Below, piece after piece: positions 50,541 to 60,011 of a stretch of 64,000 bases of DNA (positions are counted from its first letter, which is position 1; the number at the start of each line of letters is the position of its first letter). This DNA comes from Bradyrhizobium erythrophlei (GTDB lineage: Bacteria; Pseudomonadota; Alphaproteobacteria; Rhizobiales; Xanthobacteraceae): positions 3,286,001 through 3,350,000 of the forward strand of contig NZ_LT670849.1 in the NCBI RefSeq assembly GCF_900142985.1. The letters run 5' to 3'. A program made the position numbers and the translations under genes. A model generated the notes under the pieces. The model saw only the letters and a list, made by a program, of their open reading frames with translations. It ran no database searches and had not been told where the DNA came from.

Positions 50541-51356
50541 TTAACGCGCCGCGAACGGCGCAAGCACCTCTTGGCAGGCCGGGGACAGATCGGCCGCGCG
50601 GTCGGCGATGCACTGCATGATACGGCCACCGCCGGGCGGGACACCTCCGCACAGGGCACGGACGTCGGCGCCGCAAGCCGAGCGCAGCACGAACAGTTCT
50701 TCGCGCGGTCGCATCGGCCGCAGCACGATCGCAGCCGGAGCAGCCGCAGGCGCCACTCCGGCCGCTGTCGGGGCCCCGCTCGTAGCCGGCGCGGCGGTGT
50801 CGCCGCTTGCAGCTGCAAGCGCCTTGCCGCAGGCCGCCGAAACGCTGGCCTTGTTCTTCTGGAGGCACTCCAGCGCCGGTGCGCCGCCGGTCGGAACGCC
50901 CGCGCAAACCTTCGTATAGTCGCCACGGCAGGCGCTGCGGATCGCGGAAACCTGCGCGCTGGTCGGCTTCTTTGCCGCTGTTGCCGCAGGCTTGGATTCG
51001 CCCTTGGGCTCAGCCGCGGTCGTCCCGGTCTTCGGCGCCGCAGCAGGCGCGGCCTCGGTGTTGGTGGTTTCGCTCTTGGCGGGTTCGCTCTTTGGCGTCA
51101 CGGAAGCTTCGACGGCGCGCACCGCGCTCTGGCAGCTCGACGACAGGCTCGACATGTTCTTGGCGAGACATTGCAGCGCTGCTTCCCCGCCCGGCTGCAC
51201 GCTGGAGCAATGCGCCATATAATCGGAGCGGCAGGCCGACTTGACGGCTGCCTTTTGCGCCTCGGTCGGGCCTTGCGAGAAGGAGGGGGTTGCGATGGCG
51301 CCAATTGCCACCGTGACAAGCGCACAGAATACCGTACGTCTCAACGCGTCAAACAT
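50541..51356 (-). CDS. Exported protein with three Cys-rich (FGFR-like) repeats (271 aa)
   Basis: Signal peptide (MFDALRRTVFCALVTVAIG..SFSQ). Repeats begin SACRSDYMAHC (about 41), SACRGDYTKVC (about 143) and SACGADVRALC (about 227); each ends with a Cys near LSSSC, VSAAC or LSPAC. Ala/Pro/Lys-rich linkers separate them. Each repeat likely forms two disulfides. The family is widespread in alphaproteobacteria, without an assigned function. Confidence 0.85.
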   Translation of the reverse strand: MFDALRRTVFCALVTVAIGAIATPSFSQGPTEAQKAAVKSACRSDYMAHCSSVQPGGEAALQCLAKNMSSLSSSCQSAVRAVEASVTPKSEPAKSETTNTEAAPAAAPKTGTTAAEPKGESKPAATAAKKPTSAQVSAIRSACRGDYTKVCAGVPTGGAPALECLQKNKASVSAACGKALAAASGDTAAPATSGAPTAAGVAPAAAPAAIVLRPMRPREELFVLRSACGADVRALCGGVPPGGGRIMQCIADRAADLSPACQEVLAPFAAR

Positions 51357-51640
51357 TTGGACAAATCCTTTTGACTAAATGGCTTCGAGCAATCCTTTCA
51401 GTTGTCGCTGGCGCTGCAGCTTCAACGCTGTAAATTCCAGCTCCTAAATCTCTCAAACCCCGGCCGGTTGGCACAACAACCTACACGGGAGATCATTTTC
51501 GCTTTCCGGTTTCACTACAAGCGGATTATTGCTATCAAGGCGCGACAGAACGCCTCCTCGATAAGCGTCCTTATCTCTGAACCAAATCGCACTTCGATAG
51601 ACGTGTTTTGATTTAAAGCAGACTGCAATTGGGGCACGGG
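51357..51640. other. Gene-free 284 bp between Cys-rich repeat gene and RND pump operon
   Basis: Relatively AT-rich divergent promoter region. I found no TetR-type gene and no clear operator for the pump. Confidence 0.4.
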
Positions 51641-52810
51641 ATGAGGTCTTCGCGTTTGCACAACGCTGCCACCGCCTCGCGTATCGCGTTTGCCGTGTCA
51701 GCATGCGCCATACTAAGCGCCTGCGAACAAAATACTTTCGTGCCGCCGCCACCGCCGAAGGTGGACGTCGCCGCGCCGATGCAGAAATCGATCACGCGCT
51801 ATCTCGATGCCACCGGCAACACCGCACCGGTCAAATCGGTCGATCTGGTCGCGCGCGTGCAAGGCTTTCTGCAAACGATCAACTACAAGGACGGCAGTCC
51901 CGTAAAGGAAGGCACCACGCTGTTCACGATCGAGCCGGAGACCTACAAGCTCAAGGTCGATCAGGCGCAGGCGGCGGAAGCGGGCGCCCAGGCTTCGCTG
52001 AAACAGGCGGAGCTTGATTACAAGCGTCAGGTCGACCTGGTGCAGAAGCAAGCCGTGTCGCAGTCGACACTGGATACGTCCACGTCCAACCGCGACAATG
52101 CGCAGGCCAACCTTCAGCAGGCGCAGGCCAACACCAAAATCGCGCAGGTCAACTTCGGCTACACCAACGTCGCCGCGCCGTTTGACGGCATCGTGACGGC
52201 GCATCTTGTTTCGGTCGGCGAGCTCGTCGGCGTGGCGTCGCCGACGCAACTCGCCACCATCGTGGCAACCGATCCGATCTATGTGAATTTCAGCGTCAAC
52301 GAACAGGACGTGCTGAGGATTCGCGAGGAAGCGCGCCGCCGCGGCATAACCGTCGATGACCTGCGCCAAATCCCGATCGAGATCGGGTTGCAGAGCGAGA
52401 CTGGCTATCCGCACAAGGGCACGCTCGATTATGTCGCGCCCCAGCTCAACCAGTCGACAGGCACGCTCGCGGTGCGAGGCATTTTGAAAAATTCCGATCG
52501 CCAGTTGCTGCCCGGCTATTTCGCCCGGGTCCGGGTGCCGGTCGAGCAGAACGTCAAGGCGATGCTGGTTCCCGACGTCGCGCTCGGCAGCGATCAGGCC
52601 GGCCGCTATGTGCTGGTGGTCAATGCGGAGAATGTCGTCGAGCAGCGCAAGGTGACGGTTGGCCCGCTGGGAGGCGATCTACGCGTCATCGAAAGCGGGT
52701 TGAAGGTAGACGACAAGGTCGTCGTCGCCGGGCTGTTGCGCGCGATCCCGGGCCAGAAGGTCGATCCGCAGCCGAAGAATATCGAGTCCGGCGACGCCGC
52801 CGCGAAGTAG
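51641..52810 (+). CDS. RND efflux pump periplasmic adaptor
   Basis: About 389 residues. SACAILSAC gives a lipobox, so it is a lipoprotein. VDLVARVQGFLQTINYKDGSPV is the lipoyl motif, followed by a Gln/Ala-rich hairpin (about 110-160) and the beta-barrel domain FGYTNVAAPFDGIV. It links the inner membrane pump to an outer membrane channel. The pump gene follows after 9 bp; no TolC-like gene is in the window. Confidence 0.95.
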   Translation: MRSSRLHNAATASRIAFAVSACAILSACEQNTFVPPPPPKVDVAAPMQKSITRYLDATGNTAPVKSVDLVARVQGFLQTINYKDGSPVKEGTTLFTIEPETYKLKVDQAQAAEAGAQASLKQAELDYKRQVDLVQKQAVSQSTLDTSTSNRDNAQANLQQAQANTKIAQVNFGYTNVAAPFDGIVTAHLVSVGELVGVASPTQLATIVATDPIYVNFSVNEQDVLRIREEARRRGITVDDLRQIPIEIGLQSETGYPHKGTLDYVAPQLNQSTGTLAVRGILKNSDRQLLPGYFARVRVPVEQNVKAMLVPDVALGSDQAGRYVLVVNAENVVEQRKVTVGPLGGDLRVIESGLKVDDKVVVAGLLRAIPGQKVDPQPKNIESGDAAAK

Positions 52811-52819
52811 GAGCCGGCC

Positions 52820-55800
52820 ATGATCTCGAAGTTCTTCATCGAGCGCCCGGTTCTTTCCAACGTCATCGCGATCCTGATGATCCTGATTGGCGGCGTGGCG
52901 CTGTTCAACCTCGCCATCGCCCAATATCCTGACGTGGTTCCTCCGACCGTGCAGGTCACGACCCGCTATCCCGGCGCCAGCGCCAAGACCGTGATCGACA
53001 CCGTGGCGCTGCCGATCGAGCAGCAGGTCAACGGCGTCGAGGACATGATCTACATGCAGTCCTATAGCGGCGCCGACGGCACCTATACGCTGACGGTGAC
53101 GTTCAAGATCGGCACGGACCTCAACTTCGCACAGGTCCTGGTCCAGAACCGCGTGTCGGCTGCGTTGTCGCAATTGCCGCAATCGGTGCAGAGCCAGGGC
53201 GTCACGGTGCAGAAGAAGTCCACGGCGATCCTACTGTTCGTGACGCTGACCTCGCCGAACGCGACCTACGACAGTCTGTTCCTGAGCAACTACGCCACCA
53301 TCAATCTGCGCGATGAGCTCTCGCGCCTGCCGGGGGTGGGCAACGTCACGGTGTTCGGCGCCGGTCAATATTCGATGCGGGTCTGGCTCGATCCTAGCAA
53401 GCTGCAGGTTCGCGGGCTGATGCCGCAGGACATCATTGCCGCGATCCAGCAGCAGAGCCAGCAGGTCACTGCGGGCCAGATCGGCGCGCCGCCAACGCCG
53501 GCCGGGCAGGCATTCCAGTACACGCTCAATGTTGCCGGACGCCTCGACGACAAGACCGGGTTCGAGAACATCATCGTCAAGACCGGAAGCAACGGCGACG
53601 TTACGCGGGTGCGCGATGTCGGCTGGGTCGAACTCGGTGCGCAGACCTACAGCCAGGTCTTCTCGCTCAACAAGAAGCCTGCCGCCGGCGTCGGCGTGTT
53701 CCAGTCGCCGGGAGCCAACGCGCTCGAAGTCGAGAAGGCCGTCGAGAAGAAGATGACGGAGCTCGCCAAGGCCTTCCCGCAAGACGTCAAATACGACACC
53801 CCGTTCGACACCACCAAGTTCGTCCAGGCTTCGATCAACGAGGTCTACAAGACCCTGTTCGAAGCGGGCCTGCTGGTGCTGATCGTGATCCTGGTGTTTT
53901 TGCAGGACTGGCGCGCGATGCTGGTGCCGGCGACCACGGTGCCGGTGACCATCATCGGCGCGTTCGCCGCGATGGCGGCGCTCGGCTTCACGGTCAATCT
54001 GTCGACGTTGTTTGCCATCGTGCTCGCGATCGGCATCGTGGTTGACGACGCCATCGTCGTGGTGGAGGGCGCCGCGCACAACATCGAACAGGGCATGTCC
54101 GGCCACGATGCCGCGATCAAGGCGATGGATGCGCTGTTCGCGCCGATCGTCGGCATCACGCTGGTGCTGATCTCGGTGTTCCTGCCGGCCGCGTTCCTGC
54201 CGGGTCTTACCGGGCGAATGTATGCGCAATTCGCACTCGTGATCGCCGCAACCGCGCTGTTGTCGGCCGTCAACGCCGCGACGCTGAAGCCGACGCAATG
54301 CGCGCTGTGGCTGCGCCGGCCGGTGCCGCCGGAGCAGCGCAACTTGTTCTATCGCGGCTTCAACGCCGTCTATGCGCGCGTGGAGCGCGGCTATAGCTCG
54401 CTGATCGGCAGCCTGGTGCGGCACAGCGGCGTGTCCGTGATCGGCGCGCTGATCCTGATCGTTCTCGGCGGCTACGGCCTGTCACGCGTCCCGACCGGCT
54501 TCATTCCCATCGAGGACCAGGGCTATCTGCTGGCCGCCGTGCAATTGCCTGACGGTGCCGCGCTCGACCGCACCCAGAATGTGTTGGACCACGTGCAGGA
54601 GATCGCGAGTACGCAGCAGGGCGTCGACCAGATCATGACCATCGCTGGGATATCGGCGCTCGACAACAGTTCGAGCCTCGCCAATGCCGGCGTTGCCTAT
54701 ATCGTGCTCAAGGATTGGAGCCAGCGCGGCAAGGGCGAGGACCTGCGTTCGCTGTTCACAGGCCTGAACGAAAAGCTGTCGACCATTCAGGAGGCGCGCA
54801 TCCTGGTCATTCCACCGCCGCCGATCCAGGGCATCGGCAACGCGGCAGGCTTTGCCATGCAGGTCGAGCTGCGCGACGGAAATTCCGACTTCAGCAAGCT
54901 ACAGGCCATCACCGATGCGATAATTTCCAATGGGCAGTCGCAAAGCGCGCTGCAACGCGTCTCGTCGTCGTTCCGCGCCATGGTGCCGCAATTCGACATC
55001 GAGGTGGATCGTGTCAAGACGCAGACGCTGTTCGTCACCACCGACCAGATCTTCTCGACGCTATCAAGTTATGTCGGCGCGTCCTACGTCAACCAGTTCA
55101 ACAAATTTGGCCGCACCTTCCAGGTCTACACTCAGGCTGATTCCCAGTTCCGCCTGACCACACGCGACATCGAGAACCTGATGGTGCGCAACTCGCAAGG
55201 CGACATGATTCCGATCGGCACCGTGGCGAAAGTGACGCCGACCGTCGGTCCGTCGCTGATCAGCCTTTACAACCTCTACCCGTCATCGACCGTCATTGGT
55301 CTGCCATCGCAGGGCTTCAGCTCCGGCGAGTCGATGAAGCTGATGGAGGAGATCGCGGCGAAGACGCTGCCGCGCGGCGCCGGCTATGAATGGACGGCGA
55401 TGTCCTACCAGGAGAAGATCGTCGGCGCGCAACTCTATCTGGTGTTCGGCCTTGCCATGCTGCTGGTCTATCTGGTGCTCGCCGGGCAGTATGAGAGCTG
55501 GTATGCGCCGATCTCCGTCATACTGGCGGTGCCGCTGTCGCTGCTCGGCCCGATGGCGGTGCTGACCGTCCTGCGCATCGACAACAATCTCTATACCCAG
55601 ATCGGGTTGATCCTGCTGATCGCGCTGTCGGCGAAGAACGCCATCCTGATTGTCGAGGTAGCGCTCGAACTGCATGTGCGCGACGGCAAGCCGATCATGG
55701 AATCGGCTATCGAAGCCGCGCGCGCCCGTTTCCGGCCGATCCTGATGACGTCCTTCGCGTTCATCCTGGGCGTCGTTCCCCTGGTACTCGCGACCGGGGC

Positions 55801-55990
55801 CGGCGCCAGCGCCCGAAAATCGATCGGCATCACCGTGTTCTCAGGCATGATCGCCTCGACCTGCCTTGCCGTGCTGTTCGTGCCGACATTCTTTGTCGTG
55901 GTGCAGCGCTTCGAGAACTGGCTTGCCGAACGCAAGGGCAACAAGGCCGGCGCGCAGACGGCCGGCGGTACGCCGGGCAGGGCGCCATAG
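52820..55990 (+). CDS. RND efflux transporter, AcrB/MexB-like (HAE-1)
   Basis: 1056 residues, standard length. FIERPVLSNVIAILMILIGG is TM1. The proton relay is present: GIVVDDAIVVVE (Asp-Asp, TM4) and ALSAKNAILIVE (Lys, TM10). Two large periplasmic loops carry the porter domain; GAGASARKSIGITVFSG is the TM11-12 signature. It exports hydrophobic drugs or metabolites with the adaptor at 51641. Confidence 0.97.
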   Translation: MISKFFIERPVLSNVIAILMILIGGVALFNLAIAQYPDVVPPTVQVTTRYPGASAKTVIDTVALPIEQQVNGVEDMIYMQSYSGADGTYTLTVTFKIGTDLNFAQVLVQNRVSAALSQLPQSVQSQGVTVQKKSTAILLFVTLTSPNATYDSLFLSNYATINLRDELSRLPGVGNVTVFGAGQYSMRVWLDPSKLQVRGLMPQDIIAAIQQQSQQVTAGQIGAPPTPAGQAFQYTLNVAGRLDDKTGFENIIVKTGSNGDVTRVRDVGWVELGAQTYSQVFSLNKKPAAGVGVFQSPGANALEVEKAVEKKMTELAKAFPQDVKYDTPFDTTKFVQASINEVYKTLFEAGLLVLIVILVFLQDWRAMLVPATTVPVTIIGAFAAMAALGFTVNLSTLFAIVLAIGIVVDDAIVVVEGAAHNIEQGMSGHDAAIKAMDALFAPIVGITLVLISVFLPAAFLPGLTGRMYAQFALVIAATALLSAVNAATLKPTQCALWLRRPVPPEQRNLFYRGFNAVYARVERGYSSLIGSLVRHSGVSVIGALILIVLGGYGLSRVPTGFIPIEDQGYLLAAVQLPDGAALDRTQNVLDHVQEIASTQQGVDQIMTIAGISALDNSSSLANAGVAYIVLKDWSQRGKGEDLRSLFTGLNEKLSTIQEARILVIPPPPIQGIGNAAGFAMQVELRDGNSDFSKLQAITDAIISNGQSQSALQRVSSSFRAMVPQFDIEVDRVKTQTLFVTTDQIFSTLSSYVGASYVNQFNKFGRTFQVYTQADSQFRLTTRDIENLMVRNSQGDMIPIGTVAKVTPTVGPSLISLYNLYPSSTVIGLPSQGFSSGESMKLMEEIAAKTLPRGAGYEWTAMSYQEKIVGAQLYLVFGLAMLLVYLVLAGQYESWYAPISVILAVPLSLLGPMAVLTVLRIDNNLYTQIGLILLIALSAKNAILIVEVALELHVRDGKPIMESAIEAARARFRPILMTSFAFILGVVPLVLATGAGASARKSIGITVFSGMIASTCLAVLFVPTFFVVVQRFENWLAERKGNKAGAQTAGGTPGRAP

Positions 55991-56026
55991 CCGTTCGAAG
56001 AACGACGTCGCTTCCGTTGCTTATGT
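55988..56026. repeat. Truncated 37-bp-unit repeat
   Basis: CATAGCCGTTCGAAGAACGACGTCGCTTCCG without the flanking arms of the loci at 27562 and 42840. The unit begins inside the stop region of the pump gene. Confidence 0.6.
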
Positions 56027-56033
56027 CAGGCCC

Positions 56034-57035
56034 TCACACCTTGACCATCCGCTTGCCGCGGTTTTCGCCGGCGAGCAGGCCGATCAGTGCCTGTGGCGTG
56101 TTCTCAAGCCCGCTGATGATGTCCTCCTGGACCTTGAGCGCGCCGGAAGCGACCCAGGATTGCAGGTCGCGCAGCGCCTCGTTGCGTCGCTCCATATAGT
56201 CCATCACGATGAAGCCCTGCACGGTGAGCCGCTTGACCACGATCAAGCCCGGCACGCCGCGCGGCCCGGTCGCCGATGGCGCGCCGTCATATTGCGAGAT
56301 CGCGCCGCAGCAGGCGATGCGGCCGTTGTTGTTCATCTGCGCGAGGCACGCTTCGAAGATATCGCCGCCGACATTGTCGAAGTAAACGTCGATGCCGTTT
56401 GGCGCGGCGGCCTTGAGCGCCTTGAAAACCGCGCCGTCCTTGTAGTCAACGGCGGCATCGAAACCGAGTTCGGAAGTGAGCCAATGGCATTTGTCCTTGC
56501 CGCCGGCGATGCCGACGACTTTGCAGCCCTTGATCCTGGCGATCTGGCCGACGATCGAGCCGACCGAGCCGGCGGCCGCGGACACCACCACGGTCTCGCC
56601 GACCTTGGGCTTGCCGACGTCGAGCAGCCCGAAATAGGCGGTGAGGCCGGCGATGCCATAGACGCTGAGCAGGTAGGTCATCGGCTCGATCTTCGGCATC
56701 TTGCTCAGATGTTTTGCGGGGACCGCCGCATACTCCTGCCAGCCGGTGTCGCCAAACACGATGTCGCCTTCAGCCAACCCGGGCGACTTCGACGAGATCA
56801 CCTCGGCAATGCCACCTCCTGCCATCACCGTGTTGGCCTCGACCGCCGCGCGATAGGTCGCGCCGTGCATCCAGGCTCGGTTGGCAGCGTCGAGCGAGAT
56901 ATAGCGCACCTTCAACAGGGCTTCGCCGTCGCGCGGCTGCGGGATGGTTCCATTCCGCATATCGAAATGCTCCGGTCCGAGCTTTCCGGCCGGCTTATCC
57001 ACGAGAAGGATCTGGCGATTGATGCCGCTATTCAT
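56034..57035 (-). CDS. NADP-dependent oxidoreductase (CurA/prostaglandin-reductase-like MDR)
   Basis: 333 residues, zinc-free medium-chain reductase. The N-terminal domain includes ISLDAANRAWMHG, the Rossmann part has VSAAAGSVGSIVGQIARIKG, and VDVYFDNVGGD-like motif IDVYFDNVGGDIFEACL follows. These enzymes reduce enones. ATG at 57035 is used, preceded by GGGAGGAAGCC. Substrate unknown. Confidence 0.92.
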   Translation of the reverse strand: MNSGINRQILLVDKPAGKLGPEHFDMRNGTIPQPRDGEALLKVRYISLDAANRAWMHGATYRAAVEANTVMAGGGIAEVISSKSPGLAEGDIVFGDTGWQEYAAVPAKHLSKMPKIEPMTYLLSVYGIAGLTAYFGLLDVGKPKVGETVVVSAAAGSVGSIVGQIARIKGCKVVGIAGGKDKCHWLTSELGFDAAVDYKDGAVFKALKAAAPNGIDVYFDNVGGDIFEACLAQMNNNGRIACCGAISQYDGAPSATGPRGVPGLIVVKRLTVQGFIVMDYMERRNEALRDLQSWVASGALKVQEDIISGLENTPQALIGLLAGENRGKRMVKV

Positions 57036-57235
57036 GGCTTCCTCCCTGGCTGTTCTTGAATTGGCTGTTCTTAAAGCAGGTGGCGCGCAAGAAATGCGCA
57101 TCCCCTGCATTGTGCATTGCATAACAGGCTATTCCGATGCCGCCCGTTCCACAACGGTAACATCGTGGCCTTTGATGCGTGTTGCGTCGGCTATGAAATC
57201 TGCCAAACTCAGAGGCTTGTGAACGGGGGTAAGAC

Positions 57236-58525
57236 ATGTCCAACAGGTTTACGCAATACATCCTCATCGCGATGGCGCTTGGCATCGTGATGGGGACGCT
57301 GGTCTTCAACTATCTGCCCGACAGCCGCGCCGAGATCGCGGCCGACGTAAACCTGATCGCCATGCTGTTTTTGCGCCTGATCAAGATGATCATCGCACCG
57401 CTCGTGTTCGCAACCCTCGTCGGCGGCATCGCTCACATGGGGAGCGGCGCCAAGCTTGGGCGCATCTTTGCCAAGACCATGGGCTGGTTCGTCAGCGCCT
57501 CATTCGTGTCGCTGCTGCTTGGCCTCGTGATGGTCAACCTGTTACAGCCCGGCGCCAACTTCCCGGGCACGCTGCCCGACAAGGCGCAGTCGACCGGATT
57601 GCCGGTGTCGGCGTTCTCGATCGAAAAATTCCTGACCCATCTGATTCCGACCTCGATTGCGGATGCGATGGCGCAGAACGAAATCCTGCAGATCGTCGTG
57701 TTTGCCGTGTTCTTCGCGGTTGCGCTCGGCGCGATGCCCGAACGGTCGAAGCCGATCATGGGACTGATCGATGATCTCGCCCATATCATGCTCAAGGTCA
57801 CCGGCTACGTCATGCTGTTTGCGCCGATCGCGGTGTGGGCCGCGATCATGGCGACCGTGTCGAAGAACGGCCTCGGCGTGCTGTGGAAGCTCATCGTGTT
57901 CATGGGCGGTTTCTACCTTTCGCTGCTGCTCCTCTGGGGCATCCTCGTCATCGTCGGCTTCGTCGTCATCGGACCGAGATACAGCCACTTGCTGCGGCTG
58001 ATCCGCGAACCCCTGATGATCGCGTTCTCGACAGCGTCGTCGGAGGCCGCCTATCCGAAGACGCTCGAGGGCTTAAATCGCTTCGGCGCCTCGTCGCGGA
58101 TCTCGGCATTCGTGCTGCCGCTCGGCTACTCGTTCAATCTCGACGGCACGATGATGTATTGCACGTTCGCGAGCATCTTCATCGCGCAGACCTACCAGAT
58201 CCCGATGTCGCTCGGCACGCAGCTCGCGATGCTCGCGACATTGATGATCACATCGAAGGGCGTTGCCGGCGTTCCCCGCGCTTCGCTGGTGGTGATCGCC
58301 TCGACGCTCAGCCAGTTCGGGATTCCCGAGGCCGGACTGCTGATGATCATGGGCATCGATACCTTTCTCGACATGGGCCGCAGCGCCACCAACGTGATCG
58401 GCAACTCGCTCGCGACCTCGGTGGTGGCAAAATGGGAGGGCGAGCTGAAGACCGAGCATGAACTCGGACCGGACGACGCCGTGCCCTCGGACACCGTTCC
58501 TGGCGACGCCGTGCCAGCGCACTGA
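57236..58525 (+). CDS. Dicarboxylate/acidic amino acid:cation symporter (DAACS family)
   Basis: 429 residues with eight membrane helices and two hairpin loops. HP1 reads AFSTASSEAAYPKTLEG, TM7 carries SFNLDGTMMY, HP2 GVAGVPRASLVVI and TM8 DTFLDMGRSATNVIGN. The Arg in TM8 suits a second carboxylate in the substrate (aspartate, glutamate, succinate). It is 12 bp before a solute-binding protein gene with a matching ligand class. Confidence 0.95.
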   Translation: MSNRFTQYILIAMALGIVMGTLVFNYLPDSRAEIAADVNLIAMLFLRLIKMIIAPLVFATLVGGIAHMGSGAKLGRIFAKTMGWFVSASFVSLLLGLVMVNLLQPGANFPGTLPDKAQSTGLPVSAFSIEKFLTHLIPTSIADAMAQNEILQIVVFAVFFAVALGAMPERSKPIMGLIDDLAHIMLKVTGYVMLFAPIAVWAAIMATVSKNGLGVLWKLIVFMGGFYLSLLLLWGILVIVGFVVIGPRYSHLLRLIREPLMIAFSTASSEAAYPKTLEGLNRFGASSRISAFVLPLGYSFNLDGTMMYCTFASIFIAQTYQIPMSLGTQLAMLATLMITSKGVAGVPRASLVVIASTLSQFGIPEAGLLMIMGIDTFLDMGRSATNVIGNSLATSVVAKWEGELKTEHELGPDDAVPSDTVPGDAVPAH

Positions 58526-58537
58526 CGGGAGGGCGTG

Positions 58538-59464
58538 ATGCGCCAAACGGTGCGAAGATCGATTGGGGCCTGCGGCCTATGGCTCGCAGGCTGCCTGGTG
58601 GCCACGGCCGCAGGCGCCCAGACCTCCGGCGAAGGGCTCAGTCCGACGCTGGCCGCCATCAAGAGCCGGCACGTCGTGCATCTCGGCTATCGTGAAAGCT
58701 CGCCGCCGTTCTCTTTCCTCGACCAGGCCAACCGGCCGATCGGCTATAGCCTCGAACTGTGCGAGGCGATCGTGGAAGAGATCGGCGCCGAGGTCGACGA
58801 CCCCGCCCTCAAGATCGAATACGTGAAGGTCACTTCCGACGACCGCATTCCCGCGGTCGTGCAGGGCAAGATCGATCTGGAGTGCGGCTCGACTACAGCC
58901 AATGCCGAACGTGCGAAACAAGTGGCGTTCTCGCCGCTGATGTTCGTGGCCGGCACCAAGCTGATGGTGCCGAAGGCTTCCACGATTTCGGCGCCGAAAG
59001 ACCTGCAAGGCAAGACGGTCGTCGTCACCAAGGGGACGACCAACGAGCAGGCGATGCATGCGGTCGACAAGAAGTTCAACCTTGGTCTGAATATCGTGAC
59101 CGGCTCCGATCACGAGCAGTCCTATCAGATGCTGGTGGACGGCAAGGTCGATGCCTTTGCGACCGACGACATCCTGCTTTACGGCCTGATCACGCGGCAC
59201 AAGTCGCAGGACAAATTCAAGGTCACCGGCGATTACCTGTCCTATGATCCGTACGGCATCATGTTCCGCAAGGGAGAGCCGCAACTCGCGGCGGTTGTGG
59301 AACGCACGTTCCGCAAGCTTGGCACCAACCACGACCTCGTCCCGCTCTACAACAAGTGGTTCGTGTCCCGCATGCCGACCGGCGAGCGGATGAACGTGGC
59401 GATCTCGCCGCAGCTCGAAGACGCCTTCAAGGCGCTCGACGATAGCGATGGCGTGAGCAACTAG
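58538..59464 (+). CDS. Amino acid ABC transporter substrate-binding protein (GltI-like)
   Basis: 308 residues with a signal peptide ending AAGAQ. HVVHLGYRESSPPFSFLD and IGYSLELCEAIVE begin the type II binding fold of glutamate/aspartate binding proteins; DGKVDAFATDDILLYGL is typical. GGGAGGGCGTG precedes ATG. No permease or ATPase follows; the gene is downstream of a symporter instead. Ligand probably an acidic amino acid. Confidence 0.93.
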   Translation: MRQTVRRSIGACGLWLAGCLVATAAGAQTSGEGLSPTLAAIKSRHVVHLGYRESSPPFSFLDQANRPIGYSLELCEAIVEEIGAEVDDPALKIEYVKVTSDDRIPAVVQGKIDLECGSTTANAERAKQVAFSPLMFVAGTKLMVPKASTISAPKDLQGKTVVVTKGTTNEQAMHAVDKKFNLGLNIVTGSDHEQSYQMLVDGKVDAFATDDILLYGLITRHKSQDKFKVTGDYLSYDPYGIMFRKGEPQLAAVVERTFRKLGTNHDLVPLYNKWFVSRMPTGERMNVAISPQLEDAFKALDDSDGVSN

Positions 59465-59482
59465 TTCAGATCCCGCGGGCCA

Positions 59483-59647
59483 CCAGTGCCGCCTATTTGA
59501 CGTTCCTGCAGCACAAGCCGCGAGTCCGCCTCAGGAACGTCAAATAGAAAAAGCGGCACTAGAATTAATTAGTTTGCTAGTGCCCGTGACTTTCCGAAGT
59601 TCGTGAAAGGTGTGCGCCGAGGCGTAACTTCGGAAAGCGGGCACTAG
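59483..59647. repeat. 165-bp double-hairpin element, locus 3 (diverged sequence)
   Basis: Hairpin C (59483-59562) has arms CCAGTGCCGC + CTATTTGACGTTCCTG with a 5-nt A-rich bulge on the right. A 14-nt linker (AATTAATTAGTTTG) follows, then hairpin D (59577-59647) with arms CTAGTGCCCG + CTTTCCGAAGTT and a TGA bulge. Same overall size and order as loci 1 and 2 but different paired stems. Confidence 0.8.
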
Positions 59648-59682
59648 GCTCGCGGGCGTGTCCTTTCGGACCGGCCTGAAAA

Positions 59683-59940
59683 TTACTTGATGTGAAGCGC
59701 GGCCTTGGTGGCGTTGACGACGCTGTCGTAGGCCGCCTTGGTCTGGCCTGCGATGGTCGTGGCTTCGTATGTTGCGCCGGAGGAGAAACCGGTTTTCGGC
59801 CGCAGCCCGACCGCGACCTGGGTCTGGTTGAGCATATTGGCGAAGACCGACCCGGTCGCCGCCTTGGCCTGGTTCACGTTGTTTGCCTGCCTGTTGAGAA
59901 AGGCCGTGGTGGAAGACGAAACGGATGTCGTGTCGGTCAT
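59683..59940 (-). CDS. Small hypothetical protein rich in Ala/Thr/Asn (85 aa)
   Basis: MTDTTSVSSSTTAFLNRQAN start, then a helical Ala-rich sequence (QVAVGLRPKTGFSSGATYEA) and an end in KAALHIK. No signal or membrane segment. GGGGGAGAGTCCC precedes ATG. Some phasin-like proteins have this composition; I cannot assign it. Confidence 0.65.
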   Translation of the reverse strand: MTDTTSVSSSTTAFLNRQANNVNQAKAATGSVFANMLNQTQVAVGLRPKTGFSSGATYEATTIAGQTKAAYDSVVNATKAALHIK

Positions 59941-60011
59941 GGGACTCTCCCCCGGGAGACGTCGTCACCATCGGCTGGTTATGGTTAATGAATCGTTAAC
60001 CGCAAAAACCT

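Noticed and set aside
53231..54424. A 397-residue minus-strand frame within the RND pump gene.
   Set aside because: His/Arg/Asp-rich low-complexity translation typical of a shadow of a hydrophobic gene.
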